Shown: positions 1-7,655 of the stretch, in pieces
Layout: the number at the start of each line of letters is the position of its first letter
Position numbering within the stretch: position 1 is the first letter of the stretch
From: Deltaproteobacteria bacterium
Lineage (GTDB): Bacteria > UBA10199 > DSSB01
DNA: 11,342 nucleotides
Direction: 5' to 3'
Assembly: GCA_021772695.1 (NCBI GenBank)
Contig: JAJFLL010000279.1
Location: 1-11,342, forward strand
The notes under the pieces: generated by a model
Told to the model about the DNA's origin: nothing
Databases searched by the model: none
What the model saw: only the letters and a program-made list of their open reading frames with translations
Made by a program: the position numbers and the translations under genes

Positions 1-368
1 GAGTGCAATTAGTAGGAGATGATTTATTTGTCACCAATCCTGAAAAATTGTCCCGGGGCATTCAAAATAAAATTGCCAATGCCATTTTGATTAAGGTCAA
101 TCAAATCGGCACCCTTACCGAAACCTTAGCGGCTATTAAATTGGCCCAGCAAAATGGTTTCGGTACCATTATATCCCATCGTTCCGGTGAAACTGAAGAC
201 ACCACCATTGCCGATTTGGCTGTAGGTACCGGTGCGGGACAAATTAAAACCGGATCCGCCTCTCGTACGGACCGGGTGGCCAAATACAACCAACTGCTTC
301 GCATTGAAGAACGCTTAGGCGCAATTGCCCGTTATGAAGGTCTAAAGCCTTTGGCCGGTCAGGGTTAA
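1..368 (+). CDS. eno: Enolase, C-terminal part (5' end outside the window)
   Basis: Enolase interconverts 2-phosphoglycerate and phosphoenolpyruvate in glycolysis and is cytosolic. Only about the last 121 residues of a protein normally near 430 are present. The reading frame is open at the left edge (first full codon at base 3), so the GTG there is an internal Val codon and not a start. Visible family motifs, numbered from that codon, are the metal-ligand segment VGDD (4-7), the signature LIKVNQIGTLTET (29-41) with the catalytic Lys at 31, the active-site loop SHRSGETED (58-66) and KTGS (82-85) with the second substrate-contacting Lys. The carboxy-terminal KYNQLLRIEE block is also typical. 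The TAA stop is 13 bases before ccsBA, whose ribosome binding site AAGGAG overlaps this stop, so the two are probably co-transcribed. The identification is very secure. Confidence 0.97.
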   Translation, partial: VQLVGDDLFVTNPEKLSRGIQNKIANAILIKVNQIGTLTETLAAIKLAQQNGFGTIISHRSGETEDTTIADLAVGTGAGQIKTGSASRTDRVAKYNQLLRIEERLGAIARYEGLKPLAGQG

Positions 369-381
369 GGAGTTCTTTTTC

Positions 382-3300
382 ATGTCTCAATGGAGTGGTA
401 AAAAGATTTTAGGGCAAATGTTCGCCTTTTTGTCTTCGGTTCAATTGGCCGTGGTGTTGTTGTTAAGTCTTGCTGCGGTATTGGCCTTAGGAACATTTTT
501 GGAATCGGCCCACGACACACCAACCGCTCAACATTATGTCTATCAAACGTCCTGGTTCGTAGCTTTGCTCGGTCTCTTGGGGCTCAATGTTTTTTGTGCG
601 GGTATGTCCAGGTGGCCTTGGAAACGCCATCATTCAGGGTTTTTAACCGTTCACTTAGGCATATTAATTATATTGGCGGGTTCCCTGATTACCTTATTCT
701 GGGGATACGAAGGCCAATTGATCATTCCCGAAGGAGAAGCGAGAAGCCGCTTCTTTTTAAAAGAGTCCAGTTTATATTTCTACGATCCGTCCAACGGAAA
801 TCTCGCCGAACTACCCGCTGATTTTCAATTTGATCCGCCTAGCGTTGTCGAACCTGTGGGGGACAAAGTCTTAAATGACATTTTGGTTAAAGCAGATGGG
901 TATTTGGAAAATGCCCAGATGGATACCAACTATATAGAAGGCGAGGGCGAAGTTTTTCCAGGACTTGAGGTAAATTTAATGGGAAGCCGCGCTCAATTGA
1001 ATGAGTGGTTATTAGCAAGGGAACCAGAGCGGCAAAGGATTTCCGTAGGGCCGGCTCAATTGAATTTTATCGAGGTGCCCACCGCTGAAGATCTCAAAAA
1101 AATATTAAAAGATCAGAGTCTTCGTGGTCCTGTGTTGTGGGTGGAGGGGCGTTTGATATCGCTAAAGGGAAAAATGGGCGCACAAATCCCCATTTCGAGT
1201 GGAACTCTATTAGTTAAAAATTTCTTTCCCGATGCGGCCGTAATCGGCGGAACCATATCCAATCGATCAGAACAATACCGCAATCCCGGTGCACTTATCG
1301 AGTTCCAAGGTCGTGATCAAATCTTGTTTAGTAAGTATTCCCATGTTCCAGGGGTTCTATTGGGGGCTGAATCTCATCAAATAAACTTGAAAGCGAATCC
1401 TCTATCACCCAATCAGGTGAGGTTGTTTTATATCTCTGATGATTTAGGAAAGGGTGACAATGAATTGGTATTGGCAAAAACCGATGGTGGAGACGTTTTT
1501 TACTCCCTAAAAGGTCTGGAGGGATGGCAAAGCCCGCAGATCCTCCAGCTGAAAAAAAAATATCCGACGGGCTGGATGGATTTTCAGTTTGAGGTTGCAA
1601 CGGCCTTGAACCGAGCGGAAGAAAAGCACCAATTTCGCAGTGTAAAGATCCCTCAGGGTAAAGAGGGGCCACCACCGGCGGTTAGGCTTCATTTGGCTCG
1701 GAATGGACAAATTCGAGAATTTTGGTTGGGTCGCGGCCAATCTCAAGATGTCTTTTTGGGCGGTAAATCCATAAAAGTCGCCTACGCCTTAAAAAGTAAA
1801 CCATTAGGCTTTGAAGTTCATCTCGAAGATTTTATTTTGGGAACTTATCAGGGCACCCAAGATCCGGCTTCATATGAAAGTCAAGTCAAAGTAACCGACA
1901 GTAACCAAGGCCATATTCAAGATGTGCGTATCGCCATGAATCAACCGTTGAAACGTGGACCTTACAAAATCTTCCAAGCGAGCTATCAACTAAATCCCGA
2001 TGGGGCCGACTGGACCGTATTGGCCGTGGCCTATGATCCCGGCATTTTCGTAAAATATGTGGGCGCCATTATTTTGATTTTAGGAATTATTATTATTTTT
2101 TATTTTCGTCGGGCCTATTTCCCCAAACCGCAAAAGGCAACAAAAGTGGCGGCATCTGAATCCGATGGAAATTTTGGTAGTCCCCTAATAGGAGGCACTG
2201 TGGTCAAAACAATAATCACTACTTTGATGATGCTATCGCCTTTTCTCCCTATGAAATTTGGCATGGCCGCCGAAGTCGTCCCTCTACAACCCAAAGCCGG
2301 TTTCGACTTTAATGATTGGGCCGCCATCACGGTTTTAGACGGTGGCCGAAAAAAACCACTTGATAGCTTTGCTCGAGAAACCGTTCGAGACATTACCGGT
2401 AAGGAAAAATTTCAAGGCTTCTCCGCGGTGGAAATACTGTTAGCCTGGACTACCCAGACTCCCCAATGGGAACAAGAAGCTCTCATCCAAGTTAATTACC
2501 GTCCGGTGGCCGAGCACCTGGGCTTAAAGTTGAGTGGGGGCCGGGTTGCCCCCAAATCCCTTCGAGAAAATCCTGAATTCCAATTATTTTTACAAACGGT
2601 GGCGAGCCGGCAGCAAGAAGGGGCCCGTTTGACTCCCTTAGAACAAGAGGGGGGGCGCTTGGGTAAAGGGTTGCAAGATTTTTACCGCATCGCTGAAGGA
2701 TCCTCTCTAGTGATTTTTCCCGCCGCTCCGGAAAAGTGGGAAAGTTTAGCCCAAATTGCCAGTAGGTATCCGGAAGGGTCTTGGCGGGAAGCCACCCCCA
2801 CCGTAGAGGCCAAAGTGGCCGCAGGGGTCCAAGGCTTGCTTACTGCCTATTACCAAGGAGATGCGGATCTCTTTGCCAAAATTTCACCGCTATTGACCAA
2901 ATTGCTTCGAGACCAAGGCGAGATGTATCAGGAATACCCATCAGCTAAGGTTCAAGCACGGGAGATTTTCTTCAATCGGCTAAATCCCTTTCAATGGGCC
3001 TGGGTGGGCTACGCCGTCGCGGCTTTTCTCTTAGCCTTGTCTTGGGCCGGGCAAAATAAATGGTTCTATCGCAGCGGTTTGCTTTTGATGGTCCTCGCTT
3101 TTGGGCTGCATATCTGTGGATTTATCCTCCGAATTCTGATTTCAGGCAGGGCACCAGTGACCAATATGTATGAAACCGTTATTTGGATACCCTTCGGGGT
3201 GGTGTTGTTTGCCCTGATATTAGAGTCCATTTATCGAAGTCGTATTTTTGCCTTGGCGGGGGCGGCCATGGCGGCATTGGGCTTATTGGTTGCCCAATCG

Positions 3301-3927
3301 GCGCCCCATGTATTGGACCCGGCCTTGGATCCACTGGTTCCCGTGCTACGAAATAACTTTTGGCTCACCATCCATGTGCTGACGATCACAGTGAGTTATG
3401 GTGCCTTCACTCTGGCCCTTGGGGTGGCCAACGTGAACGGCGGTTTCTATTTATTCGGGTCCCAAAAAACCCATGCCCTCAGGCAAATGAATCTCTTCAT
3501 CTATCGGGCCATGCAAATCGGGGTGGTGCTGTTGGCGGCAGGAACCATTCTCGGAGGCGTTTGGGCCGACCAGAGCTGGGGGCGATTCTGGGGGTGGGAT
3601 CCCAAAGAGGTTTGGGCCTTAATCGCACTCTTGGGTTATTTGGCCATCCTTCATGGGCGTTTTGTGGGGTGGATTCGTGGTGTCGGCATGACCGTGAGTG
3701 CCATATTGGCCTATTTGCTCGTCTTGATGGCTTGGTACGGTGTTAATTTCATATTAGGGGTGGGACTTCACTCCTATGGGTTTTCTTCCGGAGGCGCCAA
3801 ATTCGTGGCCGTTTTTACCTCAGTAGAATTACTTTGGGTGGCCTTGATTCTATTAAAAACCAAAGGTGGAATCGGCACCAAGGGTCAGTCCAGTTCAACC
3901 TCAAACCAAGGATTGGTTTCCTCTTGA
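382..3927 (+). CDS. ccsBA: ResB-CcsA fusion, System II cytochrome c haem lyase (CcsBA)
   Basis: This is a membrane protein that moves haem across the inner membrane and attaches it to apocytochrome c CXXCH motifs in the periplasm (System II). At 1181 aa it is longer than the well-studied epsilonproteobacterial CcsBA fusions (about 900-950 aa). The ResB half has TM helices near 15-37, 57-75 and 86-107, a large periplasmic domain, and TM4 near 555-576. His91 in TM3 fits the TM-His1 ligand. A linker and a signal-peptide-like hydrophobic segment (607-629) follow, then a second periplasmic domain (about 630-870) beginning with a GGRKKPLDSFARE motif. The CcsA half follows with further TMs. It contains the tryptophan-rich haem motif WGRFWGWDPKEVWAL (1066-1080), flanked by His998 (P-His1) and His1130 in GLHSYG (P-His2), with His1091 as TM-His2. 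The ATG at 382 has AAGGAG ten bases upstream. All four haem-ligand histidines appear intact. No ResA or CcdA partner is in the window. Confidence 0.95.
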   Translation: MSQWSGKKILGQMFAFLSSVQLAVVLLLSLAAVLALGTFLESAHDTPTAQHYVYQTSWFVALLGLLGLNVFCAGMSRWPWKRHHSGFLTVHLGILIILAGSLITLFWGYEGQLIIPEGEARSRFFLKESSLYFYDPSNGNLAELPADFQFDPPSVVEPVGDKVLNDILVKADGYLENAQMDTNYIEGEGEVFPGLEVNLMGSRAQLNEWLLAREPERQRISVGPAQLNFIEVPTAEDLKKILKDQSLRGPVLWVEGRLISLKGKMGAQIPISSGTLLVKNFFPDAAVIGGTISNRSEQYRNPGALIEFQGRDQILFSKYSHVPGVLLGAESHQINLKANPLSPNQVRLFYISDDLGKGDNELVLAKTDGGDVFYSLKGLEGWQSPQILQLKKKYPTGWMDFQFEVATALNRAEEKHQFRSVKIPQGKEGPPPAVRLHLARNGQIREFWLGRGQSQDVFLGGKSIKVAYALKSKPLGFEVHLEDFILGTYQGTQDPASYESQVKVTDSNQGHIQDVRIAMNQPLKRGPYKIFQASYQLNPDGADWTVLAVAYDPGIFVKYVGAIILILGIIIIFYFRRAYFPKPQKATKVAASESDGNFGSPLIGGTVVKTIITTLMMLSPFLPMKFGMAAEVVPLQPKAGFDFNDWAAITVLDGGRKKPLDSFARETVRDITGKEKFQGFSAVEILLAWTTQTPQWEQEALIQVNYRPVAEHLGLKLSGGRVAPKSLRENPEFQLFLQTVASRQQEGARLTPLEQEGGRLGKGLQDFYRIAEGSSLVIFPAAPEKWESLAQIASRYPEGSWREATPTVEAKVAAGVQGLLTAYYQGDADLFAKISPLLTKLLRDQGEMYQEYPSAKVQAREIFFNRLNPFQWAWVGYAVAAFLLALSWAGQNKWFYRSGLLLMVLAFGLHICGFILRILISGRAPVTNMYETVIWIPFGVVLFALILESIYRSRIFALAGAAMAALGLLVAQSAPHVLDPALDPLVPVLRNNFWLTIHVLTITVSYGAFTLALGVANVNGGFYLFGSQKTHALRQMNLFIYRAMQIGVVLLAAGTILGGVWADQSWGRFWGWDPKEVWALIALLGYLAILHGRFVGWIRGVGMTVSAILAYLLVLMAWYGVNFILGVGLHSYGFSSGGAKFVAVFTSVELLWVALILLKTKGGIGTKGQSSSTSNQGLVSS
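2190..2202 (+). promoter_or_regulatory. Possible internal ribosome binding site and GTG start at the ResB-CcsA joint
   Basis: A perfect AGGAGG (2190-2195) sits four bases before an in-frame GTG (2200-2202) inside ccsBA. The codons after it read VVKTIITTLMMLSPFLP, then KFGMAA and acidic residues. That is a basic residue, a hydrophobic core and an AxA-like end, as in a signal peptide or signal anchor. Initiation here would give a separate 575-residue CcsA-half protein ending at the same stop. It may equally be a relic of an ancestral resB/ccsA gene boundary, or chance (Gly-Gly codons easily make AGGAGG). Confidence 0.35.
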
Positions 3928-4547
3928 AGCCTCACCAAAATTTTCAATTACTTTGCACGGCCTATCGATCCGATCAATTTCCCTATCTCAGGGAAAAACC
4001 GGTTTTGTTTCTCGGTAGGTCTAATGTAGGAAAATCATCGCTCCTCAATACCCTGGGAGGCTCTTCCAAAGCCAAGGTTTCCAAACAGCCTGGAAAAACC
4101 CGATCCATCAATTTTTATCGATATGGTAAAAAACTTTGCCTGGTGGATCTGCCGGGTTATGGCTACGCGAAGCGATCCCAGACGGAACGCCAAAGTTGGG
4201 GGGAATTAGTCGGGTCCTACATGGAGACTTTGAAGGGGGGCACCTTAGCCTTTTTATTAATGGACTGCCTCCGCAATCTAGAGGAAGAAGAAAAAATACT
4301 ATTGGCCGGACTTTGGGATCGTGGCGTGCAAAGCGAAATTCTTTTTACAAAGGCCGATCGAATGAATCAGGCCGAACGACAGGCGAGGAAGCGAGCTATT
4401 GAAGAGCAATGGCAGGCAGAAGGTTGGGAATCGGTATTAAGCTGTCATTTTATATCTGTAAAATCCGGAGAAGGCCTAAAAGAGCTGAGCCAGATTTTAA
4501 GTCGCTATGAGAAAGAAAAGGATCTACCAACATCGAAATATGATTAA
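3924..4547 (+). CDS. engB: Ribosome-assembly GTPase EngB/YsxC/YihA
   Basis: EngB is an essential GTPase of the TrmE-Era-EngA-EngB group that acts in late assembly of the 50S ribosomal subunit in the cytosol. I chose the TTG at 3924, which overlaps the ccsBA stop as TTGA. It gives 207 aa, the normal family length, and has AAGGA at 3908-3912. A GTG at 3834 is also open in frame, but it would add about 30 non-conserved residues inside ccsBA. Motifs from the TTG are G1 GRSNVGKSS (31-39), G2 Thr59 in PGKTRSINFY, G3 DLPGYGYAK (75-83), G4 TKAD (142-145) and G5 SVKSGEG (178-184). All are intact, so an active GTPase is expected. The last 41 bases overlap rimI in another frame. Translation probably depends on ribosomes finishing ccsBA. 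Confidence 0.95.
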   Translation: MKPHQNFQLLCTAYRSDQFPYLREKPVLFLGRSNVGKSSLLNTLGGSSKAKVSKQPGKTRSINFYRYGKKLCLVDLPGYGYAKRSQTERQSWGELVGSYMETLKGGTLAFLLMDCLRNLEEEEKILLAGLWDRGVQSEILFTKADRMNQAERQARKRAIEEQWQAEGWESVLSCHFISVKSGEGLKELSQILSRYEKEKDLPTSKYD

Positions 4548-4962
4548 GAAAGACCTGACCCAGGTCTTAGAAGTTGAGCGACTTTGTTTTGAACAACCCT
4601 ATACACGAGCCATATTTGCCCAAGAGTTAAAAATTCCAGCAGCTAATCTCTGGGTGGTTCCCTATCGCCGCAAGGTGGTGGCCTACCTTGATTTTTGGAA
4701 TGTATCCGGTGAAATGGAATTGGTCAGTATCGCGGTACATCCCAAATATGCCGGTAAGGGCGTCGGCCATTACCTGATGCGAGAAATGATTGCTTATGCC
4801 ACAAAACATCAAGTCTATTCAATTATTCTAGACGTGCGGAGCTCCAATCAGCGGGCGCAGAAGCTATACCGTAAATTTGGTTTCTATCAGGTGGGTTTGC
4901 GAAAAAAGTATTACAGTGATAATCAAGAAGACGCATTGATCATGAAAAGGGACCTTGCTTGA
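4507..4962 (+). CDS. rimI: GNAT acetyltransferase, ribosomal protein S18-alanine N-acetyltransferase type (RimI)
   Basis: RimI-type GNAT enzymes transfer acetyl from acetyl-CoA to the N-terminal amine of ribosomal protein S18. At 151 aa the length is normal. The acetyl-CoA loop is VHPKYAGKGVG (77-87), the R/Q-x-x-G-x-G/A signature in slightly altered form. The RimI-specific tail RSSNQRAQKLYRKFGF (111-126), the KKYYSDNQEDALIM block and the catalytic Tyr (121) are present. The residue matching the catalytic Glu103 of the Salmonella enzyme (LEVR) is Asp109 here (LDVR). The ATG at 4507 is chosen because the residues before NMIKKDL align with the amino end of Bacillus RimI as I recall it; the ATG at 4540 is a plausible shorter start. 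It overlaps engB by 41 bases and pyrK by four. A more general GNAT role cannot be excluded; tsaB, a frequent neighbour, is not here. Confidence 0.85.
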   Translation: MRKKRIYQHRNMIKKDLTQVLEVERLCFEQPYTRAIFAQELKIPAANLWVVPYRRKVVAYLDFWNVSGEMELVSIAVHPKYAGKGVGHYLMREMIAYATKHQVYSIILDVRSSNQRAQKLYRKFGFYQVGLRKKYYSDNQEDALIMKRDLA

Positions 4963-5723
4963 AAGATACCTTAAGCCAAATCGTTTATCATCGGTCCATA
5001 GGTAACGACTATTATCGTATTGGTTTAAAGACAGGGTGGGCATCGTTTCAACCGGGGCAATTTGCAATGCTACAAGTTCCCGGCGATGGGGGAGTCTTGT
5101 TGCGCCGGCCTTTCAGTTTGGCCCGTCAAGAAGGGGAGGTGAGTGAGATCCTTTATAAGGCCGTGGGGCGGGGCACTCGCAACCTGGTGAAGCTTCAACC
5201 AGGAGTCCCCTTGAAAATTTTGGGACCCTTAGGTCATGGCTTTTCTTCGTCTGAGGTTTCTGGGCCCCGAGTTGCCGTTGCCGGTGGTTATGGAATTGCC
5301 CCCTTTTGGGAGTGGAGCCTACAGTTGGCCAAACTTGGCCATCGTCTGCAAATTTTTTATGGGGCCCGCACCAAGACCGATTTACTTTACCTCGATGAAC
5401 TCCGAGATGCCGGTGCAGAGGTCCAGTGTAGTACAGAAGACGGGTCCGCCGGGTTCCGGGGCCTTGTCACCGATTTACTTCGTGAACAATTTCCAAACGG
5501 GAAGGTAGGTCGAGTTTATTCCTGTGGCCCTTGGGGCCTATTACAAGCGGTAGGTCAATGGTGTGAAAGCCATTCGATACCGGCGGAACTTTCCGTCGAA
5601 GAGGCCATGGGTTGTGGTACCGGAGTTTGTTTGGGTTGTGTGGTTCAGAATAGGGCGGGAAAGTATTTTAGGGCATGCAAAGAAGGCCCCGTCTTCTTGG
5701 CAGAGCAATTAAAGTTAAATTAA
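4959..5723 (+). CDS. pyrK: Dihydroorotate dehydrogenase B, electron-transfer subunit
   Basis: PyrK carries FAD and a [2Fe-2S] cluster and passes electrons from the FMN of PyrD to NAD+ in the class 1B dihydroorotate dehydrogenase of pyrimidine synthesis. At 254 aa it is full length. The order is ferredoxin-reductase type: a beta-barrel FAD domain with RRPFSLA (49-55), a nucleotide-binding domain with AGGYGIAPF (108-116) and CGP (189-191), and a C-terminal cluster loop with Cys219, Cys224, Cys227 and Cys240. All four cluster cysteines are present. The start is a TTG at 4959 that forms TTGA with the rimI stop, preceded by AAAAGG at 4945-4950. It is followed directly by pyrD, its catalytic partner, which makes the assignment firm. 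Confidence 0.95.
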   Translation: MKDTLSQIVYHRSIGNDYYRIGLKTGWASFQPGQFAMLQVPGDGGVLLRRPFSLARQEGEVSEILYKAVGRGTRNLVKLQPGVPLKILGPLGHGFSSSEVSGPRVAVAGGYGIAPFWEWSLQLAKLGHRLQIFYGARTKTDLLYLDELRDAGAEVQCSTEDGSAGFRGLVTDLLREQFPNGKVGRVYSCGPWGLLQAVGQWCESHSIPAELSVEEAMGCGTGVCLGCVVQNRAGKYFRACKEGPVFLAEQLKLN

Positions 5724-6638
5724 ATGAGTCGATTAAACGTAAAATTAGGCGATTTGAGCTTGAAGAACCCGGTTATCGCCGCTTCAGGCACCTTCGGTTA
5801 CGGAGAGGAACTCGAGAATTTCTTCCCTGTAGAATCCTTAGGCGCAGTTGCAACTAAGGGCCTATCCTTGAAACCTCGTGAAGGAAACCCCATGCCGCGC
5901 ATTGTAGAAACACCCAGTGGCATGATCAACGCAATAGGCTTACAAAATGTAGGCATAGAAGCCTTTATTGAAAAAAAATTACCCTATCTAGAATCCAAGC
6001 AGGTGGTGGTCATCGCCAATATATTTGGCAATACCTTAGAAGAATATGTAGAAATTGCCCGGTGTTTGCAGCCAACTTCCGTGCCAGCCATTGAATTAAA
6101 CATCTCTTGTCCCAATGTGAAGGCCGGTGGAATGGAATTCGGGAATGATCCCGTGCAGGCGGCTCGAGTCACAGAGGCCGTGCGATCAGTTTTCAACCGG
6201 CACCTCATGGTAAAACTATCTCCCAATGTCACCTCCCTACCTAAAGTGGCCTGTGCGGTGGCAGATGCCGGTGCCGATTCTTTATCGCTAATCAATACCA
6301 TCACCGCCATGGCCATCAATACAAAGACACGTAAGCCCATGATCGCCAATGGAGTGGGCGGATTGTCCGGACCTGCTATCCGTCCCATCGCCGTTCGCAT
6401 GGTCGCCGAGGTCTATCGATCTGTAAAAATTCCCATTGTAGGTATCGGGGGCATTGGTGAGCTCAATGACGCTTTGGAATTCTTTATTGCCGGCGCCCAG
6501 GCCATTCAAATAGGCACGGCCACCTTTGTCGAACCGAATGCAGCCCATCAATTGGTAAAAGATTTAGACTCCTACTTAAAGGAATCCGGCATCAACCACC
6601 TTAAAGAGTTGGTGGGAACCCTGAAATGGCCCTCATAG
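5724..6638 (+). CDS. pyrD: Dihydroorotate dehydrogenase B, catalytic subunit (class 1B)
   Basis: This FMN enzyme oxidises dihydroorotate to orotate, the fourth step of UMP synthesis, in the cytosol. The 304-aa TIM-barrel shows IAASGTFGYG (18-27), TKG with Lys45, the catalytic loop NISCPN (126-131) with Cys129 as the base, VKLSPN (163-168) with the FMN-binding Lys164, and the phosphate-binding GIGGIG (240-245). A Cys base rather than Ser, together with the adjacent pyrK, places it in class 1B (NAD+-dependent, heterotetrameric) and not in the quinone-linked class 2 common in many proteobacteria. The ATG immediately follows the pyrK stop (TAA-ATG). There is no good Shine-Dalgarno sequence, so translation is probably coupled to pyrK, which would help keep the subunits in balance. 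Confidence 0.96.
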   Translation: MSRLNVKLGDLSLKNPVIAASGTFGYGEELENFFPVESLGAVATKGLSLKPREGNPMPRIVETPSGMINAIGLQNVGIEAFIEKKLPYLESKQVVVIANIFGNTLEEYVEIARCLQPTSVPAIELNISCPNVKAGGMEFGNDPVQAARVTEAVRSVFNRHLMVKLSPNVTSLPKVACAVADAGADSLSLINTITAMAINTKTRKPMIANGVGGLSGPAIRPIAVRMVAEVYRSVKIPIVGIGGIGELNDALEFFIAGAQAIQIGTATFVEPNAAHQLVKDLDSYLKESGINHLKELVGTLKWPS

Positions 6639-6671
6639 CCATCAGGATGACGGCTACGGCGGGGATTAATT

Positions 6672-7655
6672 TTGCCAGATTTACCCGGTAAAAAATTTAT
6701 TTTTGAAACCACACAGGATCACCAAGGGCGAAGACTCGATCATTTCCTTCAGGAAGCTCTTCCCGAGCTCAGCCGGTCGCGAATCAAGCAATTGATCCAA
6801 GAGGGTGGAGTTCAATTGAATGGAAAAACGCCTAAACCTTCCAATCAATTAAAAGGCGGAGAAAAACTCCAGGTAATCATACCACCCGCAGTCCCTCTCG
6901 AGATTCAAGGTAAAGACATTCCCATCGAAATCATTTACGAGGACTCTGACATATTGGCCGTGAATAAAAGTCCTGAAATGGTGGTTCATCCCGGAGCGGG
7001 GTCCAATGAAACAACCTTAGTTCATGCCTTGCTTCATCACTGCCAAGATTTATCGGGTATCGGAGGAAAGCTACGACCTGGAATTGTCCACCGCCTAGAT
7101 AAGGGAACCTCGGGAGTTTTGTTGGTGGCCAAAAACGATTTGGCCCATCAGGGAATGTCTGAGGCCTTTCAGAACCGTGAAGTTCAGAAGACTTATTTCG
7201 CCTTGGTTTGGGGTGTTCCTAAAATGTTGCAAGGCAAAATCGAATCGGCCATCGGAAGAGACCAGAGGGATCGAAAAAAAATATCTTCCAGAGGAAACCA
7301 AAAAAGGGAAGCATTGACCCGGTATCGTACCCTAGAGAGTCTTGGCCCTATTGGCTTGCTAGAATTGTGCCCCGAAACCGGTCGAACCCACCAGATCAGG
7401 GTCCATTTGTCTGAATTGGGACATCCGGTGGTAGGGGATCCTCTCTACGGAAAGGGGAAACGCCGCATGGCTTCTTTGCCCCGGCCTATTCAAGATTATG
7501 TCGAAGCCTTGCCCTACCAACTTCTCCATGCCACTCGCCTGCAATTGAAGCACCCCATTTCCGGCAAATTACTCGAAATTGAAGTCGAGATGAGGGAAGA
7601 AATGAAGGTCCTATTAGAATTATTAAGAAAGGAATATTTAAAATCAGATGAGTGA
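6672..7655 (+). CDS. rluD: RluA-family 23S rRNA pseudouridine synthase, RluD type
   Basis: RluD-type enzymes convert specific uridines of 23S rRNA helix 69 to pseudouridine during ribosome assembly. The 327-aa protein has an N-terminal S4 RNA-binding domain (about 20-80; RSRIKQLIQEGGVQLNG) and then the RluA catalytic domain. The catalytic motif HRLDKGTSG (140-148) carries Asp143, and GRTHQIRVHL (237-246) and GDPLYG (255-260) are present. The start must be the TTG at 6672 (or the ATT just before), since an in-frame TGA lies at 6648-6650 and the next Met is far inside. GGGGA at 6661-6665 is a fair ribosome binding site. The overall architecture fits RluD, but RluC or another RluA-family specificity cannot be excluded from motifs alone. 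The end overlaps pgeF by eight bases. Confidence 0.88.
   Translation: MPDLPGKKFIFETTQDHQGRRLDHFLQEALPELSRSRIKQLIQEGGVQLNGKTPKPSNQLKGGEKLQVIIPPAVPLEIQGKDIPIEIIYEDSDILAVNKSPEMVVHPGAGSNETTLVHALLHHCQDLSGIGGKLRPGIVHRLDKGTSGVLLVAKNDLAHQGMSEAFQNREVQKTYFALVWGVPKMLQGKIESAIGRDQRDRKKISSRGNQKREALTRYRTLESLGPIGLLELCPETGRTHQIRVHLSELGHPVVGDPLYGKGKRRMASLPRPIQDYVEALPYQLLHATRLQLKHPISGKLLEIEVEMREEMKVLLELLRKEYLKSDE

Noticed and set aside
3834..3923. Earlier GTG start for engB inside ccsBA
   Set aside because: It would add 30 residues with no EngB similarity; the TTG at 3924 gives the normal length, sits in a TTGA overlap and has AAGGA upstream.
4540..4962. Shorter rimI start at ATG 4540
   Set aside because: Possible, but the longer start at 4507 keeps amino-end residues resembling Bacillus RimI; neither has a well-spaced ribosome binding site, so this remains open.
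5984..6400. 138-codon open frame on the - strand inside pyrD
   Set aside because: The + strand frame is an unmistakable PyrD; the antisense translation has no domain pattern and looks like a codon-bias shadow.
6647..6691. 14-codon ATG frame with AGGA just ahead, between pyrD and the pseudouridine synthase
   Set aside because: Too short, the Shine-Dalgarno-like bases touch the ATG, and it overlaps the true gene start; nothing supports a peptide.
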